A DNA stretch of 64,000 nucleotides. Source: Mantis religiosa (Eukaryota > Arthropoda > Insecta > Mantodea > Mantidae). This document shows positions 45,885-57,379 of the stretch, one piece after another. The stretch is taken from the NCBI GenBank assembly GCA_030765055.1, contig CM060958.1, forward strand, positions 79,175,827-79,239,826, written 5' to 3'. Numbering within the stretch: the stretch's first letter is position 1; each line of letters opens with the position of its first letter. A program made the position numbers and the translations under genes. Under the pieces are notes generated by a model. It saw only the letters and a list, made by a program, of their open reading frames with translations. It was not told where the DNA came from and did not search any database.

Positions 45885-46120
45885 GACCGCCTTGGTAGCA
45901 TGTCCGCCACACGTTCAAGAGGTCCCGAGTTCGAATCTCGGTCAGGGTGAGTTACCTGGATAAGGTTTTTTCCGGGGTTTTCCCTTATCCTGTGAGACGA
46001 GTGTCGTGTAACTCTAAGCTCCATGGACCCCGGACTCATTTGAGCATCATTTCACCCATGCCATTTATCGTCCAATATGACTTAACGTTGGAGGACGTAA
46101 ATCGCAAAAATAAAAAAAAA
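45885..46120 (+). mobile_element. SINE family 1, full length
   Basis: Head CCGCCTTGGTAGCATGTCC, B box GAGTTCGAATCTCGG, A-rich tail. Short flanking repeat CAATTT at 45876-45881 and 46123-46128. Confidence 0.9.
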
Positions 46121-46129
46121 GACAATTTG

Positions 46130-47440
46130 CTCCTTTTCTTTGGTTTTTCCTGCCTTTTCCTCACTGTCATTTGGGCTCTGAGGACAGCATCTACCAGCTC
46201 CACATCCTCAATGGAGGAGGACGGCTTCCGTACTGGTAACTTCCAATAGAGTCTCTCGACAGGATCGAAAACTGCGTCCGGCGAAGATGAAAGTCACCGA
46301 TCGGCGTCCTCTCCAGATGATTCCTCAGATGTTGACGGAGATGTTCGCGAACTTTTGTGCTGGCTAGCTTTCCTTTCATTGGTCTGACTATTCTCCTTAG
46401 GGAAGTCAGTACTGTCATATGAGGTCTTAAATTTCCTTGGCGATACATTATATACATGTTCTTACAGTAGATGCTTTCGGCGGTGACTTGGCTGAATCCT
46501 TCTTCTTAGAACTGGACTTGGTCGGCGCGCTCACTGTTGTTCGTGCTGGTGTTTGTTGCTTTGGCTGTGATCTTGGTGTAATTGATCTTTCATATATCAC
46601 TGCCCCGTTTATGTCCCTGGTTTGTGTTGCAATTTCACGTTTAGGGACCGGCTTAGCTGCAACTGCACTATAAGTAACGGTCCTAGGGACAGAAGGCTAA
46701 CGAATATACAAGAGTTTCCGAGTTTCCACGAAGGACACCCTATCTCTTACCCGGATCTCTTGGATCGCTTTTTCCTCAATAAAACACGGGTATTCTCTGG
46801 AGTTAGAAGGATGATTAGAACTGCAGTTAACACATGTTGCAGGTGAAGTACAAGCATTTTCATATTTGACTTCCTCGCATCAACGCAAGTAGCAACTCCA
46901 TTACAAGAATCACTCATGTGGCCAAAGCGCTGGCATTTATAACACCTCAGTGGATTCGGTATATACTGCCTCACTCCAACAACTTCATACCCTGCCTTAA
47001 TCCTTTGCGGGAGATCTACCCGATCAAAGGTAAGCAACAGGGTACGAGTGGTGAACTCGATATACATTAGTCACACATTGTTCTGCCAAGTTTTCCTGAA
47101 TCTCCTCATTGGACATACCATCCAATGCGCTGATGTTTACAACACCACGCGAGGAGTTTAGCGTATTATGCAATTCAGCGCACACAGAATAGCTCACAAG
47201 CATATTGGCTTTCAAGATTTTTGCAGCCTGCGTCGGAGAAACTGCTTCTACCAGGAGCGTGCCATTGTGACATCGAGTAAATGACTTTACAGGACCAGCA
47301 ACATTATCTAAACCATTCTGAATAATGAACGGGTTGACGGTATTAAACTTTTGACCTTCCTCGGTTCTACAAATTACTAAATAGCGAGGACAACAAGGCT
47401 CAGCTATTTCCTTTCCACGTTTTTTGTTAAGGTGTGTCAT
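46130..47440 (-). pseudogene. LINE ORF1 protein, more complete copy
   Basis: The frame at 47440-47024 gives KKRGKEIAEPCCPRYLVICR, QKFNTVNPFIIQNGLDNVAG, ILKANMLVSYSVCAELHNTL and ALDGMSNEEIQENLAEQ. A second frame, 47067-46747, gives LLLTFDRVDLPQRIKAGYE, YIPNPLRCYKCQRFGHMSDS (knuckle C-x2-C-x4-H-x4-C) and CVDARKS (second knuckle, altered). The C-terminal part is Lys/Arg-rich. Nucleic-acid-binding LINE chaperone by family. Broken by at least two shifts and short deletions. Confidence 0.85.
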
Positions 47441-47889
47441 AAGAAATTAAATAAGTTTCATCCCTCAGTGCTCCCCACCCACCATGGAGCCCAACAAGGG
47501 GTCATTCCACTGGGATGACAAGGCTACACAGAGGATATAGTCGGCTCACCGTCCCACTCACCCTGGAGTTCGGTAATACCTCTAGTCCTGGCCAGTTGAT
47601 TAGGGGTGGGTTATTCCCTAACCTCCCGTTTAGGCGAAGCAGAAACCGAAGTAATGTATTGGAAATACGCACCCTCCCCGAATTCAGAAGAAGACTGGAA
47701 ATGGCTCAGATGCGGATCCCTCAACCACCAGGATAAACCTTTCCACCGACACGGTCTCCACTCACGGCCTACACGTGGGTGCGTGTTTTGTCTGACCCCT
47801 CACCACTAAGAGTAACCCACATCGAGGGTGTCAGGGTGGCTCGAGACCCCGGGATCGCCAATTCTCGTACCTGCGCTGCAGTAGGAATC

Positions 47890-49895
47890 TAGTGTATGTT
47901 ACTGATTTAGGAGTTATTTATAATTATGTGAATAGTTAACTCAATAACAAATATGTATGATTTTATAATAATAGTTGTATGAAGGCATCACATACATAAA
48001 TTATGTATAAAATGGTGTAAACCTCGAAAATTCTAACCCATAGTATACATAGGCTCAGTTTCTCCGGCATATCTGCTAGGTTTCAGTGCAACTAACGGGA
48101 CCACTTCCGCTGTTACTTACTCAATAGCGTGGCTATAAGGGTTATTGGCCTACCCTTTTGTATAGTTAAGGAAAGGAATTCACCTTTTTTGGGGAGTTTA
48201 GAAAAGGGCAGTGTTGGAGTAGCAACGAGGCATTCCGGCGAACTCTAGGGATGGGAGAAGTGTTATGCCGCAGCAGCATCAAGCGACGTTAATACAATTG
48301 AATTCAATGAGGCGCGACGCGCATCCGTCGATTTCTTAAGTATTCTCAGAATAAGATAAATGTTTAAAGCCTTCCAGAAAATATATTTACGAGTGCATTC
48401 CGCAAGTGGCACCCAAATTAATGAAAACCATGCGGACATCCGAGTAACTCGACGCCAACACAAAAGTGTTAGAAGACTTTCTTGTTCAAGAACCCCGAGA
48501 AAAAATCCAAATTCCCAGTCCAGCTACAGCACCTACTCCATAGTATAGTGGTGGTGCTTATACTCGTCGAGGCGAACCCTGAGATAATAGGCCCTCCTTA
48601 GCCACATCGACGAGTACGACGAAGACAACAGGTAATCGCTTCGAAGACCGACGGAGTGAGAGACGTTAGAGATAACGCGACACACTTCACAAATAATTCG
48701 TGTTACATATAGGAAATACTACAGAAACTTAGTGAATATGACTGACAGGTTAACAACTATTATGTGTTTCAAATGGGACGATGTTTGTCTTTGTGCGCTA
48801 CTACAGTCCGGCCGCTCTTTCTCCGGCTCGGACATTTCTCGAGAGCGGGATGCAGGCTGTTGCCAGTTCTTTAGCGGGAATTTTAAGCAGATGAACAATG
48901 TGTATTTTATAATTTCACGCATTTGCATATTTCACGAACCAGTAGCAATATTATTATAATAGCAATAATAATAGGACTTACGAACACTAAGAATCACATT
49001 TCACGCACGCTAAAAGAAAGTTCACCTGCACAAGTAGTTAAAGCTACGCGGCTCAAACAAATTTAAGCTGGCAACACGGTGTTGGGTTCGGAAGCCACGC
49101 CTAGCTGCCACAATGCTGATTGGAGGTAGCAGACAGTTTTAACATCCTGACCACGACACCGGATGTAGAGACTCCCAGTACTACCAACATATACAGTTAG
49201 TGTGTGTGAAAGGTGTGAACGAAATATTCGAATAGAGTGACGTTGTAATAAAAATCTTGCATTATAATGAAATTGGAAGTTGGATTTCAGTGTTTTAAAG
49301 CTAATATAGTACTATATTTTCTTTCTAAAAATCATTTTGAGGATATGTTTTCAATTGCTCATTACGGTATGTTGGTACTATTAACCTTCCCCCTCCACCT
49401 CTTGCAATCGCAAAACGTCAGAGCCGGAGATACAACGGCCGGACTGTAGGTGAACAAACCAATTGGAGTCCAGCGGTGTTGTACTGCTTTCTCCGCAAGT
49501 GGGATGTACGAGCGCCAACTTAATCCATATATAATAAATACTACTTGCGCTAAGACAAAAATTCATATTTTGCTTATGCAAAATGTGATCCATGAGGAAG
49601 GTAGAGGCTAATGCATCTAACATAACCTTAAAACCTCATATTTTCAGCTCATATAGTTTTTCTAATACAAATAAACACAGTATTATTATATTATAACGAT
49701 GCATCGCGACGTTAACACTGTATGAATACCATTACTGATTGGCATGTATACTTGTACTTATATTTGTAATTATTTGAGCCTTGATTTATCAGCACAATGA
49801 AATGGTGAGATGAGCAAGCATACAGGCATGAAAAATGAAGCAAATAAACACAAAAAATTAACAAATAAAAATAAAAATTTAATCATAAAGATATT
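47890..49895. other. No recognisable gene; contains a spaced inverted repeat
   Basis: 33-base segments at 48801-48833 and 49417-49449 are reverse complements with four mismatches, both centred on CAGTCCGGCCG and CTCCGGCTC. Other frames of 60-80 codons have no motif. Confidence 0.5.
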
Positions 49896-49899
49896 GTTT

Positions 49900-50500
49900 C
49901 GTAGAATTCTTATATTACTTAAGCTTGTTACAATACATTCGGGAGGTTATCTTGAGATTTTCTTGTGTGAAACTCCTGAGTTTGTCAGTGAATAATTTCC
50001 TATTCAGTGAAAAGGATCTCTCGACGTCGCGTCAAGTTATTGAAATATTTGAAACACAGCTTTTCTTGACTGAATTCCCCTTCGGTATATGTTTCTGTCC
50101 AGAAAGCTTTTTAGAAATTTTATACAGTGCTTCGTAACCAGGGTATTTCATTAATACCTTATTGAGTTTCTCAAATGTTGTTTTAGCAATACCGCGAGTC
50201 TCTGAACGCAACGTTGCTGAAATGTCATCTATCAAAGAAAGTAAGTACTCTAAGGTATTATTTCGAGCTTCCATCTGTGTTACAATAGCAAGTATTTTGG
50301 AGAAACGGTTATGGATGTCAGTCTTGGATGCTAATATTAGCACAACATTCCTGTGTAATGGCAATACTGCTTGCATCTTCTTCATTTAAGGAGTACAACA
50401 CTGCTTTAATTCATTGAAATGTTCTGCGTAGTATGACAGAGCCTTTAGCCAAGAACCCCAGTTGAAACTGGAGGAAGTAAATTTGAAAGCACTTCATAAA
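49900..50500 (-). pseudogene. hAT-type transposase C-terminus (CGGBP1-like)
   Basis: Minus strand reads NWGSWLKALSYYAEHFNELK at about 50460, then the 117-codon frame 50385-50032 (EYLLSLIDDISATL, EKLNKVLMKYPGYEALYKIS). After a shift comes RDVERSFSLNRKLFTDKLRS and ENLKITSRMYCN. The RWGSWL..A.YYAE block and the DVERSFS...L.D.RRSF..ENL block are the C-terminal part and dimerisation region of hAT transposases of the CGGBP1-related lineage. The BED finger and first catalytic residues are missing. Confidence 0.75.
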
Positions 50501-50504
50501 CTGA

Positions 50505-51390
50505 ACTCTACTCGGTGATAGTAAAAACATTTTCTTTGCGCTAGAGACAAGAAGATCCACGTCTTGCTCCTATTTCAGCAAGACGATGTAAACAGTCTGA
50601 ATGATAAAATAATGGCTAGTAGTGAACATTTACTTTTAAGCAAGCAAAGCTCGCATTTCAGAAGAAAAAAAGATGTATAAGCATTTCAAAGCATTTCGCT
50701 TAGAAATTCGGGCTCTAATAATAACTCATAACTAAAATGTAAACTTTGTGATGAAATAATAAAAGAATTACTTTCAATAAGTCAAGGTATTTGTTAATTT
50801 GGGCGAGAGCATACTTCCTGCTGCCTTGTAGAATGGTGCACCGGCAGATCGTACCTTGTCACATTACATGTTTGTTTATGAATGGTTTGCTCGAGAGAGT
50901 TCAAAGCAGTATTATTCAGTTGCTCTTCGATTTAAAAACCATGAAAATGTATATTAGCTTCATGAGCTTGGAATTGAAATGACACACAAGGTAATCCACC
51001 TTCCCCCTTACCACTGCCAGAACAGTCCAATTGAGTTAATTTGAACTAAAATTATGTTCCAAACAGAAATACTACTTTTAAACTGTTTGACGTTGAACGG
51101 CTTTTCACGAAGAAATTGACAAGGAACACAACAAGACTGGGAAAACAGCGAGATACGTGTAGATAAACTACAAGAAGGCTACATTTGGAAAGAAATAGCA
51201 CGTGACGAGGTGTTGGAGCCTATCATGATAAATTTGTAATACTCGGACAATGAAGACAATGATAACGACAAATTGTCTCTGGACGTAAGTAACATTCACA
51301 GCTATACGGATGCTCCACTGACATTTTCGTTGGATTACAAAAATAGGTAATTCATAAACTATAATTATAGCATTTAAAACATATACATAA
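50505..51390. other. No recognisable feature
   Basis: Frames up to 112 codons (51168-51506, minus) overlap the SINE at 51395 and show no motif. Confidence 0.4.
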
Positions 51391-51394
51391 TATA

Positions 51395-51712
51395 CAGCAT
51401 GCCTTGGACCCTTTCCACGGAAAGCAGCCCGGGTTTGATCCCACCCATGTGGTGGGGACTTTAGGTCCCGGGTATAGGACCGATGCCCACTCAGCATCGT
51501 GAGCAAAGTGAGGAGCTTACGCTAGGTAAGTGACCCTGGTCTCGGAAACCAACATTCCGACTGGGGGATGCCGAGATGCTGACCACATCTCCTCCCCGTA
51601 TCGGTTGGATGATCGCCCACCACTGCCGTGCGTAAGTGGGCGTGAGGCCGGCAGTCGGGTTGGTAGGCATTGGCCCTCTAAGGGCTGTCGTGCCAGTGGT
51701 TAACTTTTTTTA
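51395..51712 (+). mobile_element. SINE family 5, with poly(T) end
   Basis: Begins with a tRNA-like stretch (CATGCCTTGGACCC, B box GGGTTTGATCCC), continues through a GC-rich body unlike the flanks, and ends CGTGCCAGTGGTTAAC followed by T7. Only one copy in the window, so the limits are approximate. Confidence 0.6.
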
Positions 51713-52261
51713 ACATAATATACGAATGTCCATGTTGCATTTGTGATTGGAAGAACTCTATTATTATAAAAGTTTGGAAATTCAGTTTGCGTTTCCTTAC
51801 GCCTAGCGCAAAGGAGACTCGCAAGGTGACAACGCCAAGTGTGCAAATGCATCTGATTCGTTGCGGTGTAGAACTCTTCCCATTTGAGACACATAATAAG
51901 TACTTTATTTCGAGTGATCAAGTTGGCATATTTATGGCGGATATCCCACCCTTTTGCTTAAAACACAGGAACTTCCAAATATCAGATTTTTTTAAAAGGT
52001 TTAGATAGTGGAGTTTCCTGCCTACTGTGTACGGTGGCATACTTTGATAGAGAGGGAAAAGAGTGATGGAGAGGAAGGGGGGAGAGATGCAGATACTAAC
52101 AGATCGAAACAGCCAAGGATTGTGAGTGTGATATATGAATGTATATATTTGAGCGTGTGTTTGCTTCAAACATCATTTATATCAAACACATTTTTTGTGG
52201 ATTAACCATTTTCGAGTTATTCACCTTACTGAATCGAGAAATCGTTCACGTATTTCTCGTG

Positions 52262-52262
<1 letters not shown>

Positions 52263-52330
<68 letters not shown>

Positions 52331-52338
52331 ACACACAC
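52263..52338. repeat. (CA)n microsatellite
   Basis: About 33 CA units then CGTACACACAC; abuts the head of the composite element. Confidence 0.98.
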
Positions 52339-52945
52339 CGAGCTGGATGGCTCAGGTGTTTTCGTCTCTGGCCGCATGCGGGAGGCCCGGGTTCGATTCC
52401 CATAGCCGACCTGCCTGAAGCATGGGGTTTATCGGGAATTTTTCCGAGTCGCGAATGCTGGGTAGGTTAATTATATCCCCCGAATTTTCTGTCAATCCAT
52501 TTCATCTCCATTATCATCATCTCTCATCTGGTGGTCTCTTTCAGGGTAGAAGTGTCTGCGGGAGTCTCGGCGGTGCATGGCAGGATGATATTCTCTGAGG
52601 AAAACTACTTCCTCCTCCGTTAGATCGATTGCCAGTCTCCACTCCTCTGCTGGGACCATTTCGGGACCGCCAGTCAGGGACCTTTGGGGCTCGGCTGCTG
52701 GGCTCGTTGCCGTCTCTTTTTAGGGGAGCGAGTTCGTTGTTCTGGTCTGTTGGGGGAAGTCTCTATCCAAGTAAGCTGTAGGGACTCTGCCTTCTGTACT
52801 GTCGTGGCTCCTTGGGACGGCCGCCCTCTGTCTCCTTCGCCCCATCCTTCCTCGCCGGGTGTCCCCACTTGGGGGCATAGGATCAATGGACCCAGCATGG
52901 TGCCCTACGTACCATATCCCCTCCGTAATGAAATCCCAATCCCCC
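52339..52945 (+). mobile_element. Composite tRNA-headed retroelement (family X), copy 2
   Basis: Head GAGCTGGATGGCTCAGG, B box GGGTTCGATTCCC, leader with GGTGGTCTCTTTCAGGGTAG and GGCGGTGCATGGCAGGATGA, then the ORF start region (VVAPWDGRP, then the PTWG block). It stops at about 52945 before a CA/GA microsatellite, so the coiled-coil part is missing. Confidence 0.75.
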
Positions 52946-52989
52946 CACACACACACGCACACACACATTCACTCACTATATATGGTGTT

Positions 52990-53089
<100 letters not shown>

Positions 53090-53150
53090 TTAAAACCTAT
53101 TTCTCTAATAGCCTTATACTTTCAGGAAAATGCACAATAAAGCCACATTG

Positions 53151-53395
53151 TGTATGTGTAGTGTTTAACGCCCGCTTTTACTACATACGGCACCGCAGGT
53201 GGTGACACTGATGATACATGAGATGAAGTTGGAGCACCGGTGGAATGAGATGGCGGGGGAAACTGGAGGTCCCGGAGAAAACCCGCCCTAGCGCCGTGTT
53301 GTCGACCACAAATTTCACTTTGCGGTCACCTGGGATCGAACATGGGCCGCCTTGATGAGAGCCAAGCGGTCTAACCACTGAGCCACGGCGCGGCC
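53151..53395 (-). mobile_element. SINE family 3, full length
   Basis: Reverse of the family consensus, head at 53395 (GGCCGCGCCGTGGCTCAGTG). A perfect 12-base target duplication AAAGCCACATTG lies at 53139-53150 and 53396-53407, the cleanest in the window. Confidence 0.93.
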
Positions 53396-53409
53396 AAAGC
53401 CACATTGCT

Positions 53410-54770
53410 AACGCCTATATGAATTAACATAAAACTGGCAAAAGAATAATCTTGTATAATAATAATTTATTGAAGAATAGGGTAAGACATTTGACTGTTT
53501 TTAATTGTAATATATGTGAAATAGATATTTGAATAGTTTGTTTGATAAACACGAAATGTACATTTTTTCATTGCATTTCCTGTAATTTAGAAGTCTATTG
53601 TTAATAATCTTTTCCATTATATCATATTAAAGAAGAAAAATCGCTTGGAATTGGGACTGGAGATTGGAATAAATGATCTCTTTTGAGCGCAAAAACAAAT
53701 TAGATAAAAGCCTTAGCCTGACTTTGAAACGTGAACTGTAACCTTATTTTTATAAGCAGAGAATCAAAAGTCAGTTTATTCTACCGTACTTCAACTTTTT
53801 AGAAATCTCTTATCTTAGTTCATTATTAGTGCTATTTATGGAAAAGGAATACTGAGAATATCTATTGAACGGAAAAATATATGAATATCCAAACAAATGC
53901 TTAATGTAATTTGATACCTCCCCTTCTGTACAATATGCACATACATTCAGAACCGTTTCATTACCTAATTTATATACTGACGTTTGAAGCTGGCAAAATA
54001 TGTACTGAGATTAATTATTCGATTCATTGCAGTTAAGCAAACGACAAGTTGCTACAGGGAATGTTTGACATAGCATAAAAACTGACATACCGCTTGTTTC
54101 AATACTCCAGTTTTGCACAGCAAACAATTGGGTTTAATTACACATTGCAAAATGTTTATTAATTGTAAAATGATAACCACGAGTGGTATATTGGGGTTAA
54201 GTGCATAACTGGAGAACCAAGGAGGGTTTTTGTACTTCTGTGATTCTCCATTCCACGTAGAGTCTGTAAATATCTTAAATAAGGGATATTTTAACGAAAA
54301 TTGTCAAGCGTCACTTTTGAGAGAATAAGACATTTAAATATTTCATTGCAAAGTGCATTTTGGGGTTAGCGAATTTTCTGGAAAATATTCATGCTGCATC
54401 CTTGTAAAACCCTGAAATTAATGATCAAGCTATTCACTTAGGTTCGTTTTTATGTAACTTTTTGTTTACGAGTAATGCTGTTTTCTCTCTCCCTCTTCCT
54501 TATAGGAACTTTCTCTAAAGATGACTTTTTTTTTTATTTTAGGGAGTCTCAAACAGTATATTTCCGAATTTGGTATACAATTTTGGGATAGAACCAGTAT
54601 TTTATTTACCTATTACACTGTGTAGTGGAAAAGCTTAAATTAATAATGGTTCGGTGTTAACTCTTTCCAGCGATATTTTATTAACTTGAACAAAATTTAC
54701 AGATATTTAAAGTTTTAAGCTGCTTTTTCAACACTTATTAAGTTTAGGATTAGGGGTTTCGATACTGCAA
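53410..54770. other. No recognisable gene; AT-rich 1.4 kb
   Basis: No open frame of note on either strand. Confidence 0.5.
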
Positions 54771-55115
54771 CCTGTCTTGGTCTATTGTACCTATGCCCCC
54801 AAGTGGGACATCCCCGGGTGGAAGGATGAGGCGAGAGGAGACTGTGCGTCTGATCCAAGGAGACACGACATTATAGAGAGCAGGGTCCCTACATTTTACT
54901 TAGATGGAAACCTCCCACGGTAGGCCAGGACAACAGACGTTCCCCCGTAAAGATGTATTATTTTATCTTGACAGGAATCCTGCGCGGTAGGGATGAGTAA
55001 CAAATGTTCTGGGGATAGGCACCTCTCGCCACAATGCGTCACACGCGTAAGATTACAAGATGGGAGTACGCTGCACAGATTGACTAAAAACTAAGCTTAC
55101 CTTTTACAAGTCACA

Positions 55116-55358
55116 TTTTTTTGTTTGTAATTTACGTCCTCCAACGTTAAGTCATATCGGACGATGGATGAAATTAGTGAAATGATGCTAAAATGAGTCC
55201 GGGGTCCATGGAGCTTAGAGTTACCCGACATTCGTCTATCGGAATAAGGAAAAAACCCGGAAAAAGCCTTATAAAGGTAGCTCACCCTGACCGAGATTGG
55301 AACTCGGGAGCTCTTGAACGTGAGGCAGACATGGTATCACCACGCTACCGAGGCGGGC
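55116..55358 (-). mobile_element. SINE family 1, full length
   Basis: Head CCCGCCTCGGTAGCGTGGTG at 55358, mutated B box (GAGTTCCAATCTCGG), body and tail typical. No clear target duplication. Confidence 0.88.
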
Positions 55359-55392
55359 TTCGAAGATCTGCGTAGCCAGTATTGCAGCTCTT

Positions 55393-56866
55393 CTAAATTA
55401 AGGCAGCAGCTCCGCTGATACTAAGTGACAATTCGTCGTCTTCATCCTCTGCCTTTTTTGGCCCATCTTCATGCTCTTCATACTGATCTTCAAATTCACC
55501 ATCATTTTCTTCCTGTTCACTGTCACTATCACCACTGTCACCATTTAAATGAATAACTAACTCCTCTCCTGCATCTAGAAGTCCCTCAGTTCTCATATAT
55601 TCCACTTCAACTTTCCTTACATGTTTGCATGCTTTTGCCATTCTTCTACTGTTATTGACTTCATTTTTTCATCTGTAAGTTTAATAATATATCCCAATTT
55701 AAAGAAACATTACGTTTGGAAAACCAGTTTTTTAGTGTGGCCCATATTAGTTCTATGGGGTTCAATTCCGGATGGTAGGGAGGTAGTTTTAGGACAGCAT
55801 GATTGTGCCCCCCCCCCCAAGTATTTTATCTATTTTATAAGAAGGTGCTGGTTTTAGGGGTAGAATAAGCTGATAAATTTCAGGGTTTCTTAGGTTCGAA
55901 AAATTAGTGTTTTTGAACTCATCTTCAGTCATGTGTCTCTGTAGCCAGGACATTATCTGATCTCTTCTAGAGCGTCAATTTTGATGTTTTTCAATTTTCA
56001 CGTTGTGATATGGGACGTCATCTATAACTAGCACAGATCTAGGAACTAGGTTAGGACTAAACTTTTCTTGAATCCATTTTTGGTAATTGTTATAATTCAT
56101 ATTGTCGTGGTAATCTCCGCGCTTTTGTTGGGCCTTAAATCGTACATAGGCACTTGGAAGAAAACCCAGTTCTCCTCTAGCATGTACGATTACCAACTGC
56201 TGGCCTTTCGACATTGGTGCAAAGAGTCCTTGTAGCGAGTTATCACTCCAGGCATATGGCTTTGTATGTGCTGTATTGATGCAAGTCTCATCCATATAAA
56301 CTATATTGCGACTTTCACTGCGGTATCTTTGAATATCTCGCAGATATTTAAGTCTTTTTGCCCTATGTTATATGTTCCATTAAAATTAGTCTGTTGCGTT
56401 TGGTTTTATTCCATCTATATCCTAGCTTCAAAAGAACTTATTTTAATGTTGAGACACTGCCTTGGAAGTCAATGGAATTTTGAAGCTTCATAAGTACTTT
56501 ATTCAGAGTTGGTCGTTCTTTCTTCTGTGATGTAAAAGTTATTCACAGTTCGTCTAACTACTTCTTCATTAAGGCCATACAAATTAGATTTTGTGCATGT
56601 TCTAGATTTTTGTTTACCTGTGACTTGGTTGCACCAGAATCAATGGTTTTCGATTCCCTAATAATTCTTCTAACACTGCTTACAGACACACCTGTTGCCT
56701 CTGATACCCTTTTCCAGATTTTCAGAGCAGACCCTGACCTTTGTTCCTTTTTCATAAATGTATACACATTGCTCATTACTTCTCGTGTTTGAGAATGTAG
56801 CACCTTATTTCCTAATTTCCTGCTAGGAGGCGCCAGGAACGAGGAAACACGCACTTTTTGAAACAA
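55393..56866 (-). pseudogene. IS630-like DDE transposase, nearly full length
   Basis: In order on the minus strand: HTH region (GNKVLHSQTREVMSNVYTFM, then VSEATGVSVSSVRRIIRES, 56866-56558); MDETCINTAHTKPYAWSD (first D, 56295); VIVHARGELGFLPSAYVRF; RSVLVIDDVPYHNV (second D, about 56020); a shifted stretch with PPYHPELNPIELIW (third acidic residue E, about 55760); and an acidic tail (82 codons, 55641-55393) rich in Asp/Glu. Family role: cut-and-paste transposition at TA. At least four frame changes; inactive. I place it in the Tc1/mariner-IS630 group by the DET / D-x-PYH / NPIE pattern. Confidence 0.8.
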
Positions 56867-57379
56867 GCTGTAGTATTACTCAGTAGCTCTGCACGTGTTT
56901 ACTTGCTCGCAACTGATACGGAACTGACCTGCCCTCCCCTCCAGTTGCAACCGTTCTGAAGTGGACTCGTCCAGATACCACTGCGCATCGCTCTGCATTA
57001 TTCAAGATAAAAAAAAAAAAAAAATACATCTGTACTGTGGTTCGGAGATGGTCCCGGAGCAGGTTCTGAGATCGGCAACTGTCTTATCGGAGCAGGAAGT
57101 AGTTTCCTCGGAGCATATCATCCCGCCATGCACCGCCGAGACGCCCGCCGACACTTTTACCCTGAGAGAGACCACCAAACGAGATGCTGTGAAATTAAAA
57201 TGGAGATAAAATGGAGGGATAGGAAATTCAGGGGATGTAATTAACCCACCCAGCATTCGCCTGGCGCCCCAGGAAAATCCCGAAGAAACCATGATTAAAC
57301 TAGGTCGGTCACGGGAATCGAACAAGCGTCTGCCGAATGCCAGCCAGAGACGAAACCGGCTGGGTCATCTCGCTCATAT

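Larger units (their letters stand above)
45600..47885 (-). mobile_element. ORF1-only LINE (family L1x), copy 2
   Basis: In minus orientation: 5' UTR from 47885, ORF1 about 47440-46130, a SINE at 45885-46120, then the 3' UTR with GGCTATTGCCATGAATTAG and GGTGCTGATGACCAAGCA, ending near 45600. A 32-base A run at 45739-45770 (poly-T in element sense) is an expansion inside the 3' UTR. No reverse transcriptase region. Confidence 0.85.
54950..57032 (-). mobile_element. IS630/Tc1-mariner-like element, copy 2
   Basis: Ends AAGATGTATTATTTTATCTT and its reverse complement (with a longer A run), flanked by TA at 54948-54949 and 57033-57034. It keeps the HTH region, first D, second D, third-residue region and an acidic C-terminus. 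A SINE sits at 55116-55358. Confidence 0.88.
54775..57375 (-). mobile_element. Composite retroelement (family X), copy 3, split by an IS630-like element
   Basis: Minus orientation: tRNA head at 57375 (GAGATGACCCAGCCGG, mutated), leader to 57033, the IS630-like element 54950-57032, then the ORF start region 54949-54775 (NVVSPW, SSRLILPPGD). Order and spacing match 52339-52945 once the insertion is removed. Confidence 0.75.
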
